Below are positions 13,564 through 22,172 of a stretch of DNA of 64,000 bases, piece after piece. Made by a program: the position numbers and the translations under genes. The stretch's first letter is position 1; each line of letters begins with the position of its first letter. Source of the stretch: a virus; the IMG/VR virus record IMGVR_UViG_3300044691_000566, positions 95,747 through 159,746 of that record; one strand, written 5' to 3'. The notes below the pieces were generated by a model. The model was not told the origin of the DNA. It worked only from the letters and a program-made list of their open reading frames with translations, and did no database searches.

Positions 13564-15336
13564 GTGCCGTACACCGTCACCCTCAACCCCGGGCTGGTCG
13601 ATGTGGCGCTGCCCGGCGGCGTCCTGGCCCAGGGCAGCCACTCCTACACCTTGACGGACGAGCAGTTCCTGATGCTGAGCCCCACGGCCGCAGCAGTGCT
13701 GTTCTCCGCCTCCGGCCAGACCGGCGGGGGCTCGGCCTGGTCGATCGACCCCACCGCCTACGGCGCCAAGGGGGACGGCAAGATCGTCACCGACGGCGCC
13801 ATGACCTCCGGGTCCGCTGTCCTGACTTGCGCCACGTCGACCCCTTTCGTCTCGGCGGATGCCACCGCAGGCAAGCTGGTCATGGTCAAGGGCGCCGGGC
13901 CCAACGGCGTGACCTGCCTGATCACCACGGTCAAGACCTTCACCGACTCCGGGCACGTGGTGCTCAACGCCAGCGCCGCCACCACGATCAGCAACGCCCT
14001 GGTCATGTGGGCCACGGACGACACGGTGGCCTTCCAGGCGGCCATCGACGCCGCCGTGGCGTACGGCCTGGCGCACAGCTACACCGCGACCATCAAGGTC
14101 CCGGCGGCCACCGGCCGGTTCTACGGCATCGGCGGGGCCCTGAAGACCGGCGGCGCCACCAAGGGCAACAGCCAGCTCACGCTGCCGGTGGTGCCCACCA
14201 CCGGGGACAAGCTGACCATCGTCTTCGACGGTCCGGGGGACAGCTCCGCCGTGCAGCACTGGCAGCAGCTCGTCCCGCAGACCGGCGGCGCCACCCTGGT
14301 CAGCTTCTTCGTGCACGCCTCGTCGTCGGCGCAGATCACCAGCATCAACAACGGCGGCAACTCCGCTGTCATCGGCGGCCCGTCCCAGCCGGGCGGCTTC
14401 GGCGTCAACCCGGGCGTCTACACCAACGTCAACGCGGTCTTCCGCAACCTCTCGATCCTGACCAGCCACAGCGCCTTCGGCCTGACCCTGAGCGCGCTGG
14501 ACCTGTCCGGCATCGCCAACGCCAGCCTGGAGAACTTCGCCTACGGCACCGCCGGATCGGTCACCGGCACCGACTACGTGAGTCCCGGGGTCTTCGCGAC
14601 GGGCCTGTCCATCGGCCTGTTGATGCCCGCCTCCGGCAACAACGACAACTGCGTGGTCCGCAATGTGACCTGTCACGGCGGGTTCACGTACGGGTTTTTC
14701 GCCACCGAGCACTGCGACATCTCCGCGATGCGCATCCTGTACTGCTGGGCGGCCTTCTGCCCGGTCGGCACCTACTACAGCTCGGTCGGCTCCACGCACG
14801 CCATCGTCGCCACCAATCTGAGCATCGAGTCGTGCACCTACGTCCTCTACGTCATCGGCGCGGGCGGTGGCGGCCTGGGGCCCTTCCTGCACCTGAGGAT
14901 CGACACGGAGACCTCCACCCCCCGGTTCGGCGACAACAACGGTGGTGTCGGCCTGGCCGCCGCACGCGGGGACGTCTACCTGAGCGGCCTCTACACGGCG
15001 GCGTCGCTGACCCTGGACAACCCGGTGGGCTTCGACATCATCGACGGCCAGCGGTCCTACCCGGTGATCTCGGTCGCGGCCAACTACGCCGTGCTGACCA
15101 CCGACGAGGTGATCCAGGTGGACTGCACGGCAGCCGCCCGGACCGTCACGCTGCCGACGGCCGTGGGCCGCAACCGCCGGATCCTGATCACCAAGATCGA
15201 CTCCAGTGCCAACGCGGTGGTCGTCGCCACCACGGGGGGACAGACCGTCAACGGTGCTGCCCCGGCGACCATCACCGGTCAGTGGACCTCGAAGGAGTAC
15301 TTCCCCACCCCGGCCGGGGTATGGATCGCCCGATGA
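13564..15336 (+). CDS. Beta-helix tailspike / depolymerase-like protein
   Basis: 590 residues from GTG 13564 (CTGGAGGAC upstream). After a small N-terminal domain, YGAKGDG at residue 66 marks the start of a pectate-lyase-like right-handed beta-helix, the standard opening of phage tailspikes and polysaccharide depolymerases. Asn/Gly-rich helix rungs follow (NNDNCVVRNVTCHGGF, ATNLSIESCTYVLYV), and a C-terminal beta domain ends in YFPTPAGVWIAR. No catalytic residues can be assigned by eye. It lies away from the other fibre genes, behind its own terminator and leader hairpin. Confidence 0.75.
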   Translation: MPYTVTLNPGLVDVALPGGVLAQGSHSYTLTDEQFLMLSPTAAAVLFSASGQTGGGSAWSIDPTAYGAKGDGKIVTDGAMTSGSAVLTCATSTPFVSADATAGKLVMVKGAGPNGVTCLITTVKTFTDSGHVVLNASAATTISNALVMWATDDTVAFQAAIDAAVAYGLAHSYTATIKVPAATGRFYGIGGALKTGGATKGNSQLTLPVVPTTGDKLTIVFDGPGDSSAVQHWQQLVPQTGGATLVSFFVHASSSAQITSINNGGNSAVIGGPSQPGGFGVNPGVYTNVNAVFRNLSILTSHSAFGLTLSALDLSGIANASLENFAYGTAGSVTGTDYVSPGVFATGLSIGLLMPASGNNDNCVVRNVTCHGGFTYGFFATEHCDISAMRILYCWAAFCPVGTYYSSVGSTHAIVATNLSIESCTYVLYVIGAGGGGLGPFLHLRIDTETSTPRFGDNNGGVGLAAARGDVYLSGLYTAASLTLDNPVGFDIIDGQRSYPVISVAANYAVLTTDEVIQVDCTAAARTVTLPTAVGRNRRILITKIDSSANAVVVATTGGQTVNGAAPATITGQWTSKEYFPTPAGVWIAR

Positions 15337-15338
15337 CC

Positions 15339-15430
15339 TGATAGAGTCAGGGCCTCGGTATGGCTGGGCCGGGCTCGGCTGGTCGGGGCATGGCAGGGGA
15401 GGCCCCCACTTCGGTGGGGGCCTCAGCCGT
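15339..15430 (+). ncRNA. GGYNN-repeat small RNA unit (single)
   Basis: TGATAGAGTCAGGGCC right after the tailspike stop; 9 pentamers (one imperfect); 11-bp hairpin GAGGCCCCCAC / GTGGGGGCCTC with a TTCG loop (15399-15424). It doubles as a terminator for the tailspike gene. Confidence 0.6.
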
Positions 15431-15445
15431 GTCCGGGGTCCGGCG

Positions 15446-15472
15446 AGCCCGGTGAAGGGGTGAAGAGATCCC
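15446..15472 (+). promoter_or_regulatory. Structural-gene leader hairpin, copy 5
   Basis: GCCCGGTGAAGGGGTGAAG with CCC / GGG pairing, followed by GGGG...CCCC, about 20-45 bases before GTG 15491. Confidence 0.4.
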
Positions 15473-15490
15473 CTTGACCCGGAGGCCGAC

Positions 15491-15916
15491 GTGGCGCGGT
15501 GGCTGTTCCCCTCTGACCGTCTGGTCTTCCGGTACGGCACGCCCGGAACTCCTCTGTACTCGCCTGCGGCCGAGAGGGTCGTCATCTGCACCGACTCGGC
15601 CGGAACGGCCCTCGCGGGCATCCAGGCGCCCGACGGGACCACGATCGACGCCACCTTGAGCATCGGCCAGGACTGCCTGATCCCCGAGTTCCTGGGCCCC
15701 GACGGCCTCACCACGCTGTACGCCAGGAACAGCGCCGGGATCGTCTCCAAGCTGTACGCACAGTCCGGCCAGTTCTTCGCGGGCTCCGCGATCAACCTGC
15801 CCAACGTCACCGCGCCCCCGGCCACCCCGACCGGCGGCGGTGTGCTCTTCGTCCAGGCGGGAGCACTGAAGTACAAGGGCAGCTCCGGCACGACCACCAC
15901 CATCGCTCCGGCCTAG
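15491..15916 (+). CDS. Small fibre-tip-like virion protein
   Basis: 141 residues from GTG 15491 (CGGAGG upstream). An N-terminal beta domain (1-90) precedes a linker and the end GGGVLFVQAGALKYKGSSG, a pattern common at C-termini of phage fibre and minor tail proteins. It follows the tailspike and may bind it or the virion. Function inferred from context only. Confidence 0.55.
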   Translation: MARWLFPSDRLVFRYGTPGTPLYSPAAERVVICTDSAGTALAGIQAPDGTTIDATLSIGQDCLIPEFLGPDGLTTLYARNSAGIVSKLYAQSGQFFAGSAINLPNVTAPPATPTGGGVLFVQAGALKYKGSSGTTTTIAPA

Positions 15917-15924
15917 GAGACACC

Positions 15925-16632
15925 ATGCCCCTGGGGATCCCGCAGCCGAGCGGCATGGTGCCGCACAGCCGCAGCACCATGCAGCCGTACTACATTCGCG
16001 AGCCCCAGCGGTGGGCCGTCGACCAGGAGCGCCAGCGGCACCTCCAGGCGCTGTACTCGGTCGGCGAGTGGACCATCTTCTGTCTCATGTGGCACCTGGA
16101 GGACTTCCAGAACGGCCTCGTGACGCGGTGCTCGGTCTGCTACAACCGCTTCTCCCAGGCGTACAAGCAGGGCGAGCGCAACAAGTGCCCGGACTGTTTC
16201 GGGACGACTTTCGAGGGCGGCTTCAAGGCGATCATCGTGCGCCCGGCGATCTTCGGCGACACCGACGAGGCCACCAAGTACCAGGCGCGTGGCGTCGTGG
16301 ACTCCGACGACCTGGACATGGAGTCGACCCCCGACTTCCGTGTCCGGAGCGGGGACTACTGCTTCCGCTCCACGGGCCACAGGTTCTTCCTCCGGGTGCC
16401 GGAGCGCGTGACCCTGCGGACCGGCTTCGCCACCCCGTACCAGCGCTCCATGGCCGTCGGCTACAACCACGCGCGGGCCTCCCTTGAGGACCGCAGCGCG
16501 GTGGCCTACACCATCCCTCCCAACGAGGCCGACCTGATCCAGATCCTCAGCGTCGCGGTCACCGAGCCGGTGTCGTTCGGGGCTTTCGAAGTGATCAGAA
16601 GCCCCCTGATCCCCATCGACGACCTCGCGTAA
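15925..16632 (+). CDS. Zinc-binding head-tail connector candidate
   Basis: 235 residues. Two CxxC pairs (CSVC near 70, CPDC near 88) form a probable zinc ribbon embedded in VTRCSVCYNRFSQAYKQGERN and followed by GTTFEGGFKAIIVRP, a signature seen in virion-region proteins of actinobacterial myoviruses. The rest is beta-rich (RVRSGDYCFRSTGHRFFLRV). Position between head and neck genes suggests a neck or connector part. Confidence 0.55.
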   Translation: MPLGIPQPSGMVPHSRSTMQPYYIREPQRWAVDQERQRHLQALYSVGEWTIFCLMWHLEDFQNGLVTRCSVCYNRFSQAYKQGERNKCPDCFGTTFEGGFKAIIVRPAIFGDTDEATKYQARGVVDSDDLDMESTPDFRVRSGDYCFRSTGHRFFLRVPERVTLRTGFATPYQRSMAVGYNHARASLEDRSAVAYTIPPNEADLIQILSVAVTEPVSFGAFEVIRSPLIPIDDLA

Positions 16633-16642
16633 GGATTTTAAA

Positions 16643-17401
16643 ATGTCGCTGCTGTATGCCCGGGTACGCCGGGAGGCCATGGCCTGGCGCAATGAGAGTG
16701 GCGAGCACCACCCCGTGGTGCATCCCGTCAAGCACGTCGGGTTCGCCGGGCACGTGGGCCAGTCCCCCGAAGGCCGTGAGGAGTGGGGGATGGGGGACGA
16801 GGACGAAGACGAGGATGAGGGCGGCTTCGACGAAGACCTTCGCGACAGTGTGCGGCCCGAGCCGACGCCAGAGGAGGAGGAGCACAACGACCTCCACGGG
16901 GAGTACCCGGAAAGCTTCTACGACCGGCACGACGAGGCGTACGACCACGCCCTGGACCAGCGGCAGCGGAAGAACCATGAGGAGAACCGTCCTGACGATA
17001 CGGACGACGAGCTGATGGACTTCATCGGCAATCACGGCACCGACAAAGAGTTCTGGCACAAGCACGCCACCCACGGACCCGTGGACATCAAGCAGCCGGT
17101 CTACGCCACCCAGTCCCACGTCTCCCAGACCCACCTGGACAAGTACCGCCACGCCCCGAATGCCCCCACCCACCGGGACAAGGGCGACGACAGCTACCTG
17201 GGCGACGAGTCCCCGCTGATGGTCACCCACCGAGGCGCCCTGCACACCATCGAAGGCCATCACCGGGTCGCTGCCGCTCTCCAGCGCGGCGACAGCCACA
17301 TACCCGCCTGGCACTTCAATGCCGACGAGCACGGTGGCCTGCCGGACTCCGAGGGCCACATGCCGGACCACGAGGACTACGAGGAGCACTGGAGCGCATG
17401 A
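16643..17401 (+). CDS. ParB-like fold virion-region protein
   Basis: 252 residues, start in GGATTTTAAAATG. The N-terminus MSLLYARVRREAM and a segment VVHPVKHVGFAGHV recur in the next gene. An acidic linker (DEDEDEDEGGFDED) separates it from a C-terminal ParB/sulfiredoxin-like domain: QPVYATQSHVSQ, then HTIEGHHRVAAALQRGD at about 203-216. This GHHR motif is the nucleotide-binding signature of ParB-like folds. The gene overlaps the next by 4 bases. Confidence 0.65.
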   Translation: MSLLYARVRREAMAWRNESGEHHPVVHPVKHVGFAGHVGQSPEGREEWGMGDEDEDEDEGGFDEDLRDSVRPEPTPEEEEHNDLHGEYPESFYDRHDEAYDHALDQRQRKNHEENRPDDTDDELMDFIGNHGTDKEFWHKHATHGPVDIKQPVYATQSHVSQTHLDKYRHAPNAPTHRDKGDDSYLGDESPLMVTHRGALHTIEGHHRVAAALQRGDSHIPAWHFNADEHGGLPDSEGHMPDHEDYEEHWSA

Positions 17402-17877
17402 GCACCCTGTGGGCTCAGGCGGCCTGGGTCCAGGACGACGCCGAGGACGAGTCGACGCACCCCGAGGTGCGGCCGGTGGAGAAGGCCGGGTTCGCCGGGT
17501 GGGTGACCTCCCCCGGGATGGAGGAGGAGGGCGACCAGCCCCACCACCACAACGAGCCGCTCATGGACCACCTGCTCTCCCACGGCGGGGATGAACTGAG
17601 GGAGATGTCCCAGCACGGCCGGATCCCCCTCAACGAGCCCGTGTACGGCACCCAGAGCCACGTGACCGAGCGGGGCCTGGCCAAGCACGCCTTCCCCGCC
17701 AAGCACGTCCCCGCCGAGCAGAAGCCCCGCTTCATCCGGCACCAGGGGCGCCTGTACGTGGACGACGGCCACCACCGCGTGGGGGCGGCCCTCCTGCGCG
17801 GGGACCCTTCGATCGAGGGCTACTACTTCAACGCCGACAAGAAGGGCTTCCCGGAGCCCGAGAACAGGTGGTGGTGA
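17398..17877 (+). CDS. ParB-like fold protein, paralogue of preceding gene
   Basis: 159 residues. It matches the preceding product in order: EVRPVEKAGFAGWV near the N-terminus, EPVYGTQSHVTERGL, and YVDDGHHRVGAALLRGD at about 120-136, then YYFNADKKG. The acidic linker is shorter. The pair is a tandem duplication. Small ParB-like proteins of this sort could be ejected or head-associated, but no function is established by the sequence. Confidence 0.65.
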   Translation: MSTLWAQAAWVQDDAEDESTHPEVRPVEKAGFAGWVTSPGMEEEGDQPHHHNEPLMDHLLSHGGDELREMSQHGRIPLNEPVYGTQSHVTERGLAKHAFPAKHVPAEQKPRFIRHQGRLYVDDGHHRVGAALLRGDPSIEGYYFNADKKGFPEPENRWW

Positions 17878-17879
17878 GC

Positions 17880-18623
17880 ATGAGCTTGCTGTGGAGAACT
17901 GCCATGGTCCGTACCGCCTCCTGGGAGCCCCAGGACTCCGAGGAGCATATCCACCCCGGGGACATGGAGGGCGACAAGATCCGGTACGAGCTGAACGACA
18001 AGCACATCGAGGACCTCGCGTCCTCGATCAAGCAGCACGGCTACAGCCCCGAGAGGCACGGCCAGCTCGGGATCAACGTCACCGACAACGGCGAGAACCT
18101 CTACACGCACTCGCGCGGGACCGAGGCCCACCCGGACCACCCGAACGACCACCACGAGCACCTGTTGCACGCCCTGCGCGACGCCGGGCACGGCGAGGTG
18201 CCGGTACACATCCACGACCAGTCCTCGAACGAGTCCGGCACGGCCCCGACGTACTACCACGGCACCACGGAGGAGGATCTGGATCAGGTCTATCCCAACC
18301 ACGGCACCCGGGGCACCTTCGGTAACAACGGCGGCATTCATGAACCCGGCTACGCCTACGCCACCAGTCGGAAATGGGCCGAGCACTACGCCGACCGTGC
18401 AGCCGAAATGCGTGATGGCGTGCGCCCCCACGTCTACCAGGTCGAGCCCAAAGGGCCAGTGGAAGACGACCCTTCCCGCGACGTCCACGGCAACCTGCGA
18501 GGCAACTTCGCCGAGGACATGCGGTCCAAACACGGCTTCCAGGTTGTCGGCGAGGAGGACCTCGGCCATGACGACAACTACGAGGACGAGTGGGGCGAGC
18601 ACGACCACGAGCATGAGGACTGA
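17880..18623 (+). CDS. ParB-like / Arr-type ADP-ribosyltransferase fusion
   Basis: 247 residues from ATG 17880, chosen because MSLLWRTAM matches the start of the paralogue at 16643. Residues 15-110 are ParB-like (DLASSIKQHGYSPE). Residues 124-230 match the rifampin ADP-ribosyltransferase (Arr) pattern: YYHGT with the NAD-site His, GYAYATS supplying an aromatic position, HVYQVEPKGPVEDDP and VVGEED. Arr enzymes transfer ADP-ribose from NAD. A phage protein of this class in the virion gene block recalls T4 Alt, which is packaged and modifies host RNA polymerase; that parallel is inference. Confidence 0.7.
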   Translation: MSLLWRTAMVRTASWEPQDSEEHIHPGDMEGDKIRYELNDKHIEDLASSIKQHGYSPERHGQLGINVTDNGENLYTHSRGTEAHPDHPNDHHEHLLHALRDAGHGEVPVHIHDQSSNESGTAPTYYHGTTEEDLDQVYPNHGTRGTFGNNGGIHEPGYAYATSRKWAEHYADRAAEMRDGVRPHVYQVEPKGPVEDDPSRDVHGNLRGNFAEDMRSKHGFQVVGEEDLGHDDNYEDEWGEHDHEHED

Positions 18624-18628
18624 TCGCA

Positions 18629-19336
18629 TTGTTGCTCGAATCGGCCGAGATGAGGCTGTGCGAGACGCCGGACCGGATCATCATGGTGGTGGCCGGACTG
18701 ACCCCGGGCCGTGCCCGCTCATGCGCTCTGGCGGCCGTACGCGAGTGCCGCAGGAAGATGCCCAAGATGAGCGGCGCCTCAGCGGCCCGGCTCCAGCCCC
18801 TGTACGGCAAGGGCTACTTCGGGATCTGGTGGGCGGACAGCTACGTGTTCTTCCAGGACCACGGCATCCGGCCTTTCACCATGCGGTCCCTGGCGGGCAA
18901 GATCATCCCCATGTGGATCGACGACCCCACCGGCAAGGAGCGGTCCAAAAACCCCAAGGCCAAGGTCCGCACCACGATGTCCGGCAAGATCCAGGTGCTG
19001 ATCTTCCGCAAGGCGGCCAACATCGGCCAGCGGGTCACCAAGTACGGCCGGGACGCGGGAGGCAACCGTGTCGTCGTCTCCGACAAGCCCGCGTCCTATC
19101 CGGGTGCCCCGGGCCGGATCGGCGTGCGGGAGGCCGGGAGTCCCAACACCCGGGCGGGCAAAGCGGGCGGCCAGATCGCCAAGGGCAACGTCGGTGTGCG
19201 CTGGCGGCACCCGGGCACCGCACCCCGGCTGTTCCTCAACAACGCGCTGACGCTGGCGGCGCAGTGGAACGGCATCCTCCCCATCCGCGTATACCTGTGC
19301 GACCGCACCTGGCGGTTGCAGGTGAAGGTGAGCTGA
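18629..19336 (+). CDS. Tail completion / neck protein (HK97 gp10-like)
   Basis: 235 residues from TTG 18629 with GAGGA upstream; ATG 18650 is an alternative. The C-terminal RWRHPGTAPRLFLNNAL is the hallmark HPGT...FL..AL motif of gp10-like head-tail joining proteins. A middle part (GIWWADSYVFFQDHGIRPF) is consistent with the same family. It is followed by the tail terminator-type gene and the sheath, the usual order. Confidence 0.7.
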   Translation: MLLESAEMRLCETPDRIIMVVAGLTPGRARSCALAAVRECRRKMPKMSGASAARLQPLYGKGYFGIWWADSYVFFQDHGIRPFTMRSLAGKIIPMWIDDPTGKERSKNPKAKVRTTMSGKIQVLIFRKAANIGQRVTKYGRDAGGNRVVVSDKPASYPGAPGRIGVREAGSPNTRAGKAGGQIAKGNVGVRWRHPGTAPRLFLNNALTLAAQWNGILPIRVYLCDRTWRLQVKVS

Positions 19337-19340
19337 CCCC

Positions 19341-20003
19341 ATGTACGTCGCCCCACTGAAGACGCTGCTGAACGAGGCGCTCAACCTGACCTTCGACGGT
19401 CAGTACCCGGTGCCGGAGTTCCGGGGCATCCACATCGGCCTGGAGTACCCGGTCGACCAGCAGATGTACCCCTCGGTGTGGATCGACTTCGAGGACACCC
19501 AGCCGCTGCTGCGGGCAGGCATCGGGCACCTGGAGTACGTCAACCCCAGCGACGGCGTGACCCCGGTGGCTCCCTTCACCCGCTGGCGTTTCACGGGGTA
19601 TGTCTCCCTCACCGCCGTGGCCCTGACCTCCCTGGAGCGGGACCGGCTGTACGACGAGCTGGTCCGGGTGGTGGCCTTCAGCAATGAGGACGGCGTGGTC
19701 GGCCGCTTCAAGACCACCATCGCCAGCAACGACCTGATCGCCGCCACACTCAACACCGACAAGATCGAGGCCCGGGGCAACGCGGCGGCTCCCGGCACCC
19801 CCTGGGGCACCGACGAGATCATGTACGAGAAGTCCCTGAACCTGGAGCTGATCGGGGAGTTCGTGCCGGATCCGGCCACCGGGACCCTGGTCAGCCTCTC
19901 CCGGATCGTGATGATCCCGACCGAGGAACTGCCGGGCCACCTCACCTACGTCCCGGACAACGGCGTGGATCTCTCCTCCGGCCAGTTCTCCGAGTGGCAC
20001 TGA
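19341..20003 (+). CDS. Tail terminator-like protein
   Basis: 220 residues. The start MYVAPLKTLLNEALNLTF and the pattern SVWIDFEDTQ, RWRFTGYVSLTAVALTSLERDRLYDELVRVV, fit small alpha/beta tail terminator proteins (gpU/gp15 type) that cap the tail tube. Place directly before the sheath supports this. It is slightly longer than most relatives because of an extra C-terminal strand region. Confidence 0.6.
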   Translation: MYVAPLKTLLNEALNLTFDGQYPVPEFRGIHIGLEYPVDQQMYPSVWIDFEDTQPLLRAGIGHLEYVNPSDGVTPVAPFTRWRFTGYVSLTAVALTSLERDRLYDELVRVVAFSNEDGVVGRFKTTIASNDLIAATLNTDKIEARGNAAAPGTPWGTDEIMYEKSLNLELIGEFVPDPATGTLVSLSRIVMIPTEELPGHLTYVPDNGVDLSSGQFSEWH

Positions 20004-20025
20004 CCCTCCTGTCCTTCGGGACCCC

Positions 20026-20047
20026 GCTCCCCGGAAGAGGTGGAAGC
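20026..20047 (+). promoter_or_regulatory. Structural-gene leader hairpin, copy 6
   Basis: CTCCCC-GGAA-GAGGTGGAAG, with GAGGTGG / CCACC pairing possible to 20060. It lies 35-57 bases before the sheath start TTG 20083. Confidence 0.4.
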
Positions 20048-20082
20048 ACGATCTGACCACCGTTCCGGAGGGGTGGAACACC

Positions 20083-21648
20083 TTGCCCGACTTCACCAGT
20101 TACGTCCCACCGGGCGTATACGTCCAGGACACCTCGCAGCCGGTGGTGACGCCCACCACCGTTGCCACCAACGTCGTGACGGTGATCGGCCCGGCGCAGG
20201 GGTACCAGACCCAGACGGACGCGGTCCAGGTCTACTGGAACTCGAACACTCTGCTGACCCAGCGCGGGGCCTTCGTGACGGCGGTGACCGGTCCTCCGGT
20301 CATCGGTGCCCCGGTGGTCAAGAACGCGGCCGGGCTCGTCATGACCTACGCCATCGACTACACCTTCATCGTCGACTCCTCGGGCGGTGGGGGCGCCGCC
20401 AACGCGGTGACCTACATCAAGCGCCTGGGTACCAGCGGGAGTCCGTCGGCGACCTCCCCCAACGGCCTGGTGGACGGCGCTGTCGTCTTCGTCACCTACA
20501 GCTACGCGGACGCGGACTACTTCACTCCGCAGTCGTTCACCGACCCGAGTCAGATCTCTGCCACCTACGGGGCGGCTCTGACCAGCACGGCGCCCGCCAA
20601 CCCGAACAGCTCCCAGGTCCTGTGCGCCCTGACCCTGGCCGCCCAGCTCGCCATGGCCAACGGGGCCAGCACGGTGCTCGCCCTGGCCACCAACCCGGCC
20701 GACGGCCCGATCCGGGACCAGTTCGTCGCGGCATATGCCAAGCTCCAGGCGAAATACCAGGCGTCCCTGCTCGTCCCGCTGTTCGTGGACGGCTCGCCGC
20801 AGGCCAGCGGGTCAGCAGACGCCCACAGCGCGGACGCGGTCCTCGCCCTCATCCAGGACGTCAACGCCCACTGCGTGAACGCGTCGGCCGACGGCTACGG
20901 CCGGATGGCCTTCGTCGGCGTGGAGACCAATTACGACGCCACCACGCGGCCGTTCAGCACGGTGGCCACCACCGTCTCCTCCAAGCGGACCGTGCTGGCC
21001 TACCCCAACCAGCTCAGCTTCTACAACTCGCTGCTGGCGCAGACCACCACGGTCTCCGGCTACTACCTGGCAGCGGCCATGGCCGGGCGTCTGGCCGGTG
21101 GCGATGTGGAGCGCGGCCTGACCAAGATCTCCGTCACCGGGTTCAACGGTCTGCCCGCCGTCCTGGCGCAGCAGCAGACCAAGGCGTTCAAGGACTCCCT
21201 GTCCAAGGCGGGCGTCTCTGTCCTGGAGCAGATCCAGTCCGGGGCCCTCCAGATCCGCCACGGCGTGACCACGGACATGTCGGGCCTGACCACCCGGGAG
21301 ATCTCCCTGGTGCGTGTGGGCGACGTCCTGTTCGAGCTGGTGCAGACCGGCATGGACTCTGCGGGACTGATCGGGCAGCCGATCGACGCGGACATGACGA
21401 CCAAGGTGAAGGGCGCCCTCACCGGGGTCCTGGAGACGGCCGTCAGCAACAACGTCATCGACTCGTACGGCAACGTCGTGGTGCGCCAGCAGCCACTGCC
21501 GAGCGGTGACCCCTCGATCATCGAGGCCCAGTTCGCCTACGCCCCGGCAATTCCCGCGAACTACATCACCGTCTCGTTCGCCATCGACCTGACGTCGGGC
21601 GCGTTCACCAACACCACCGACACGACGACCACCCCGACCTCCGGCTGA
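20083..21648 (+). CDS. Contractile tail sheath protein
   Basis: 521 residues from TTG 20083 preceded by CCGGAGGGG. The start DFTSYVPPGVYVQDTSQP is the classic sheath N-terminus, and the C-terminal domain (VLEQIQSGALQIRHGVTTD, REISLVRVGDVLFELVQTGM) matches the conserved sheath core that interlocks around the tube. Length is normal for the family. This gene fixes the phage as contractile-tailed. Confidence 0.9.
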   Translation: MPDFTSYVPPGVYVQDTSQPVVTPTTVATNVVTVIGPAQGYQTQTDAVQVYWNSNTLLTQRGAFVTAVTGPPVIGAPVVKNAAGLVMTYAIDYTFIVDSSGGGGAANAVTYIKRLGTSGSPSATSPNGLVDGAVVFVTYSYADADYFTPQSFTDPSQISATYGAALTSTAPANPNSSQVLCALTLAAQLAMANGASTVLALATNPADGPIRDQFVAAYAKLQAKYQASLLVPLFVDGSPQASGSADAHSADAVLALIQDVNAHCVNASADGYGRMAFVGVETNYDATTRPFSTVATTVSSKRTVLAYPNQLSFYNSLLAQTTTVSGYYLAAAMAGRLAGGDVERGLTKISVTGFNGLPAVLAQQQTKAFKDSLSKAGVSVLEQIQSGALQIRHGVTTDMSGLTTREISLVRVGDVLFELVQTGMDSAGLIGQPIDADMTTKVKGALTGVLETAVSNNVIDSYGNVVVRQQPLPSGDPSIIEAQFAYAPAIPANYITVSFAIDLTSGAFTNTTDTTTTPTSG

Positions 21649-21665
21649 TCTGAGGGGATTTTAAA

Positions 21666-22172
21666 ATGCCGCAAACCAAGGTGAGGGTCGTCGGCTCGGG
21701 CTACACGACCTTCTTCTACAAGGGGAAGGCCATCGCCTTCTGCGAGGGCGTGGAGGACTCCGGCCAGCGGGCCTTCTCCGACCTCGGCCAGCCCTACCAG
21801 TTCATCCAGCCCCTGGGCGCCACGCATCCGGTGGAGATAGCCACCTCGCGTGTCCTCCAGGGCGGCACGCTGATGCTCACCATCCGCGAGCTGTGGAACA
21901 CCCTCGTGTGGGAGCAGCTCTCCGGTCTGGCCGGGACCAAGAACATCGTCGACATCTTCGCGGTCCTGGCCAACGACCCGAACTACGTCACCTGCCAGTT
22001 GGTGATCAAGCCTCCGGGCACCCAGAACAACCCGGGCGCGTGGCGCGGCAAGAACTACCACAACTGCGTCGTCGTAGACATCAACGACGGCGACACCATC
22101 ACGGTGGGGTCACTCGCTGTAACCAAGGGGATCACTGTGGCCTATACCCATACGAGTGCGCTCAACAAGTAG
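21666..22172 (+). CDS. Tail tube protein
   Basis: 168 residues starting in GGGGATTTTAAAATG, 17 bases after the sheath stop. It is beta-rich, of usual tube length, with an N-terminal GSGYTTFFYKGKAIAF and VLQGGTLMLTIRELWNTLV. The sheath-then-tube order is diagnostic. The last 11 bases overlap the 3' end of a convergent HNH gene. Confidence 0.8.
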   Translation: MPQTKVRVVGSGYTTFFYKGKAIAFCEGVEDSGQRAFSDLGQPYQFIQPLGATHPVEIATSRVLQGGTLMLTIRELWNTLVWEQLSGLAGTKNIVDIFAVLANDPNYVTCQLVIKPPGTQNNPGAWRGKNYHNCVVVDINDGDTITVGSLAVTKGITVAYTHTSALNK

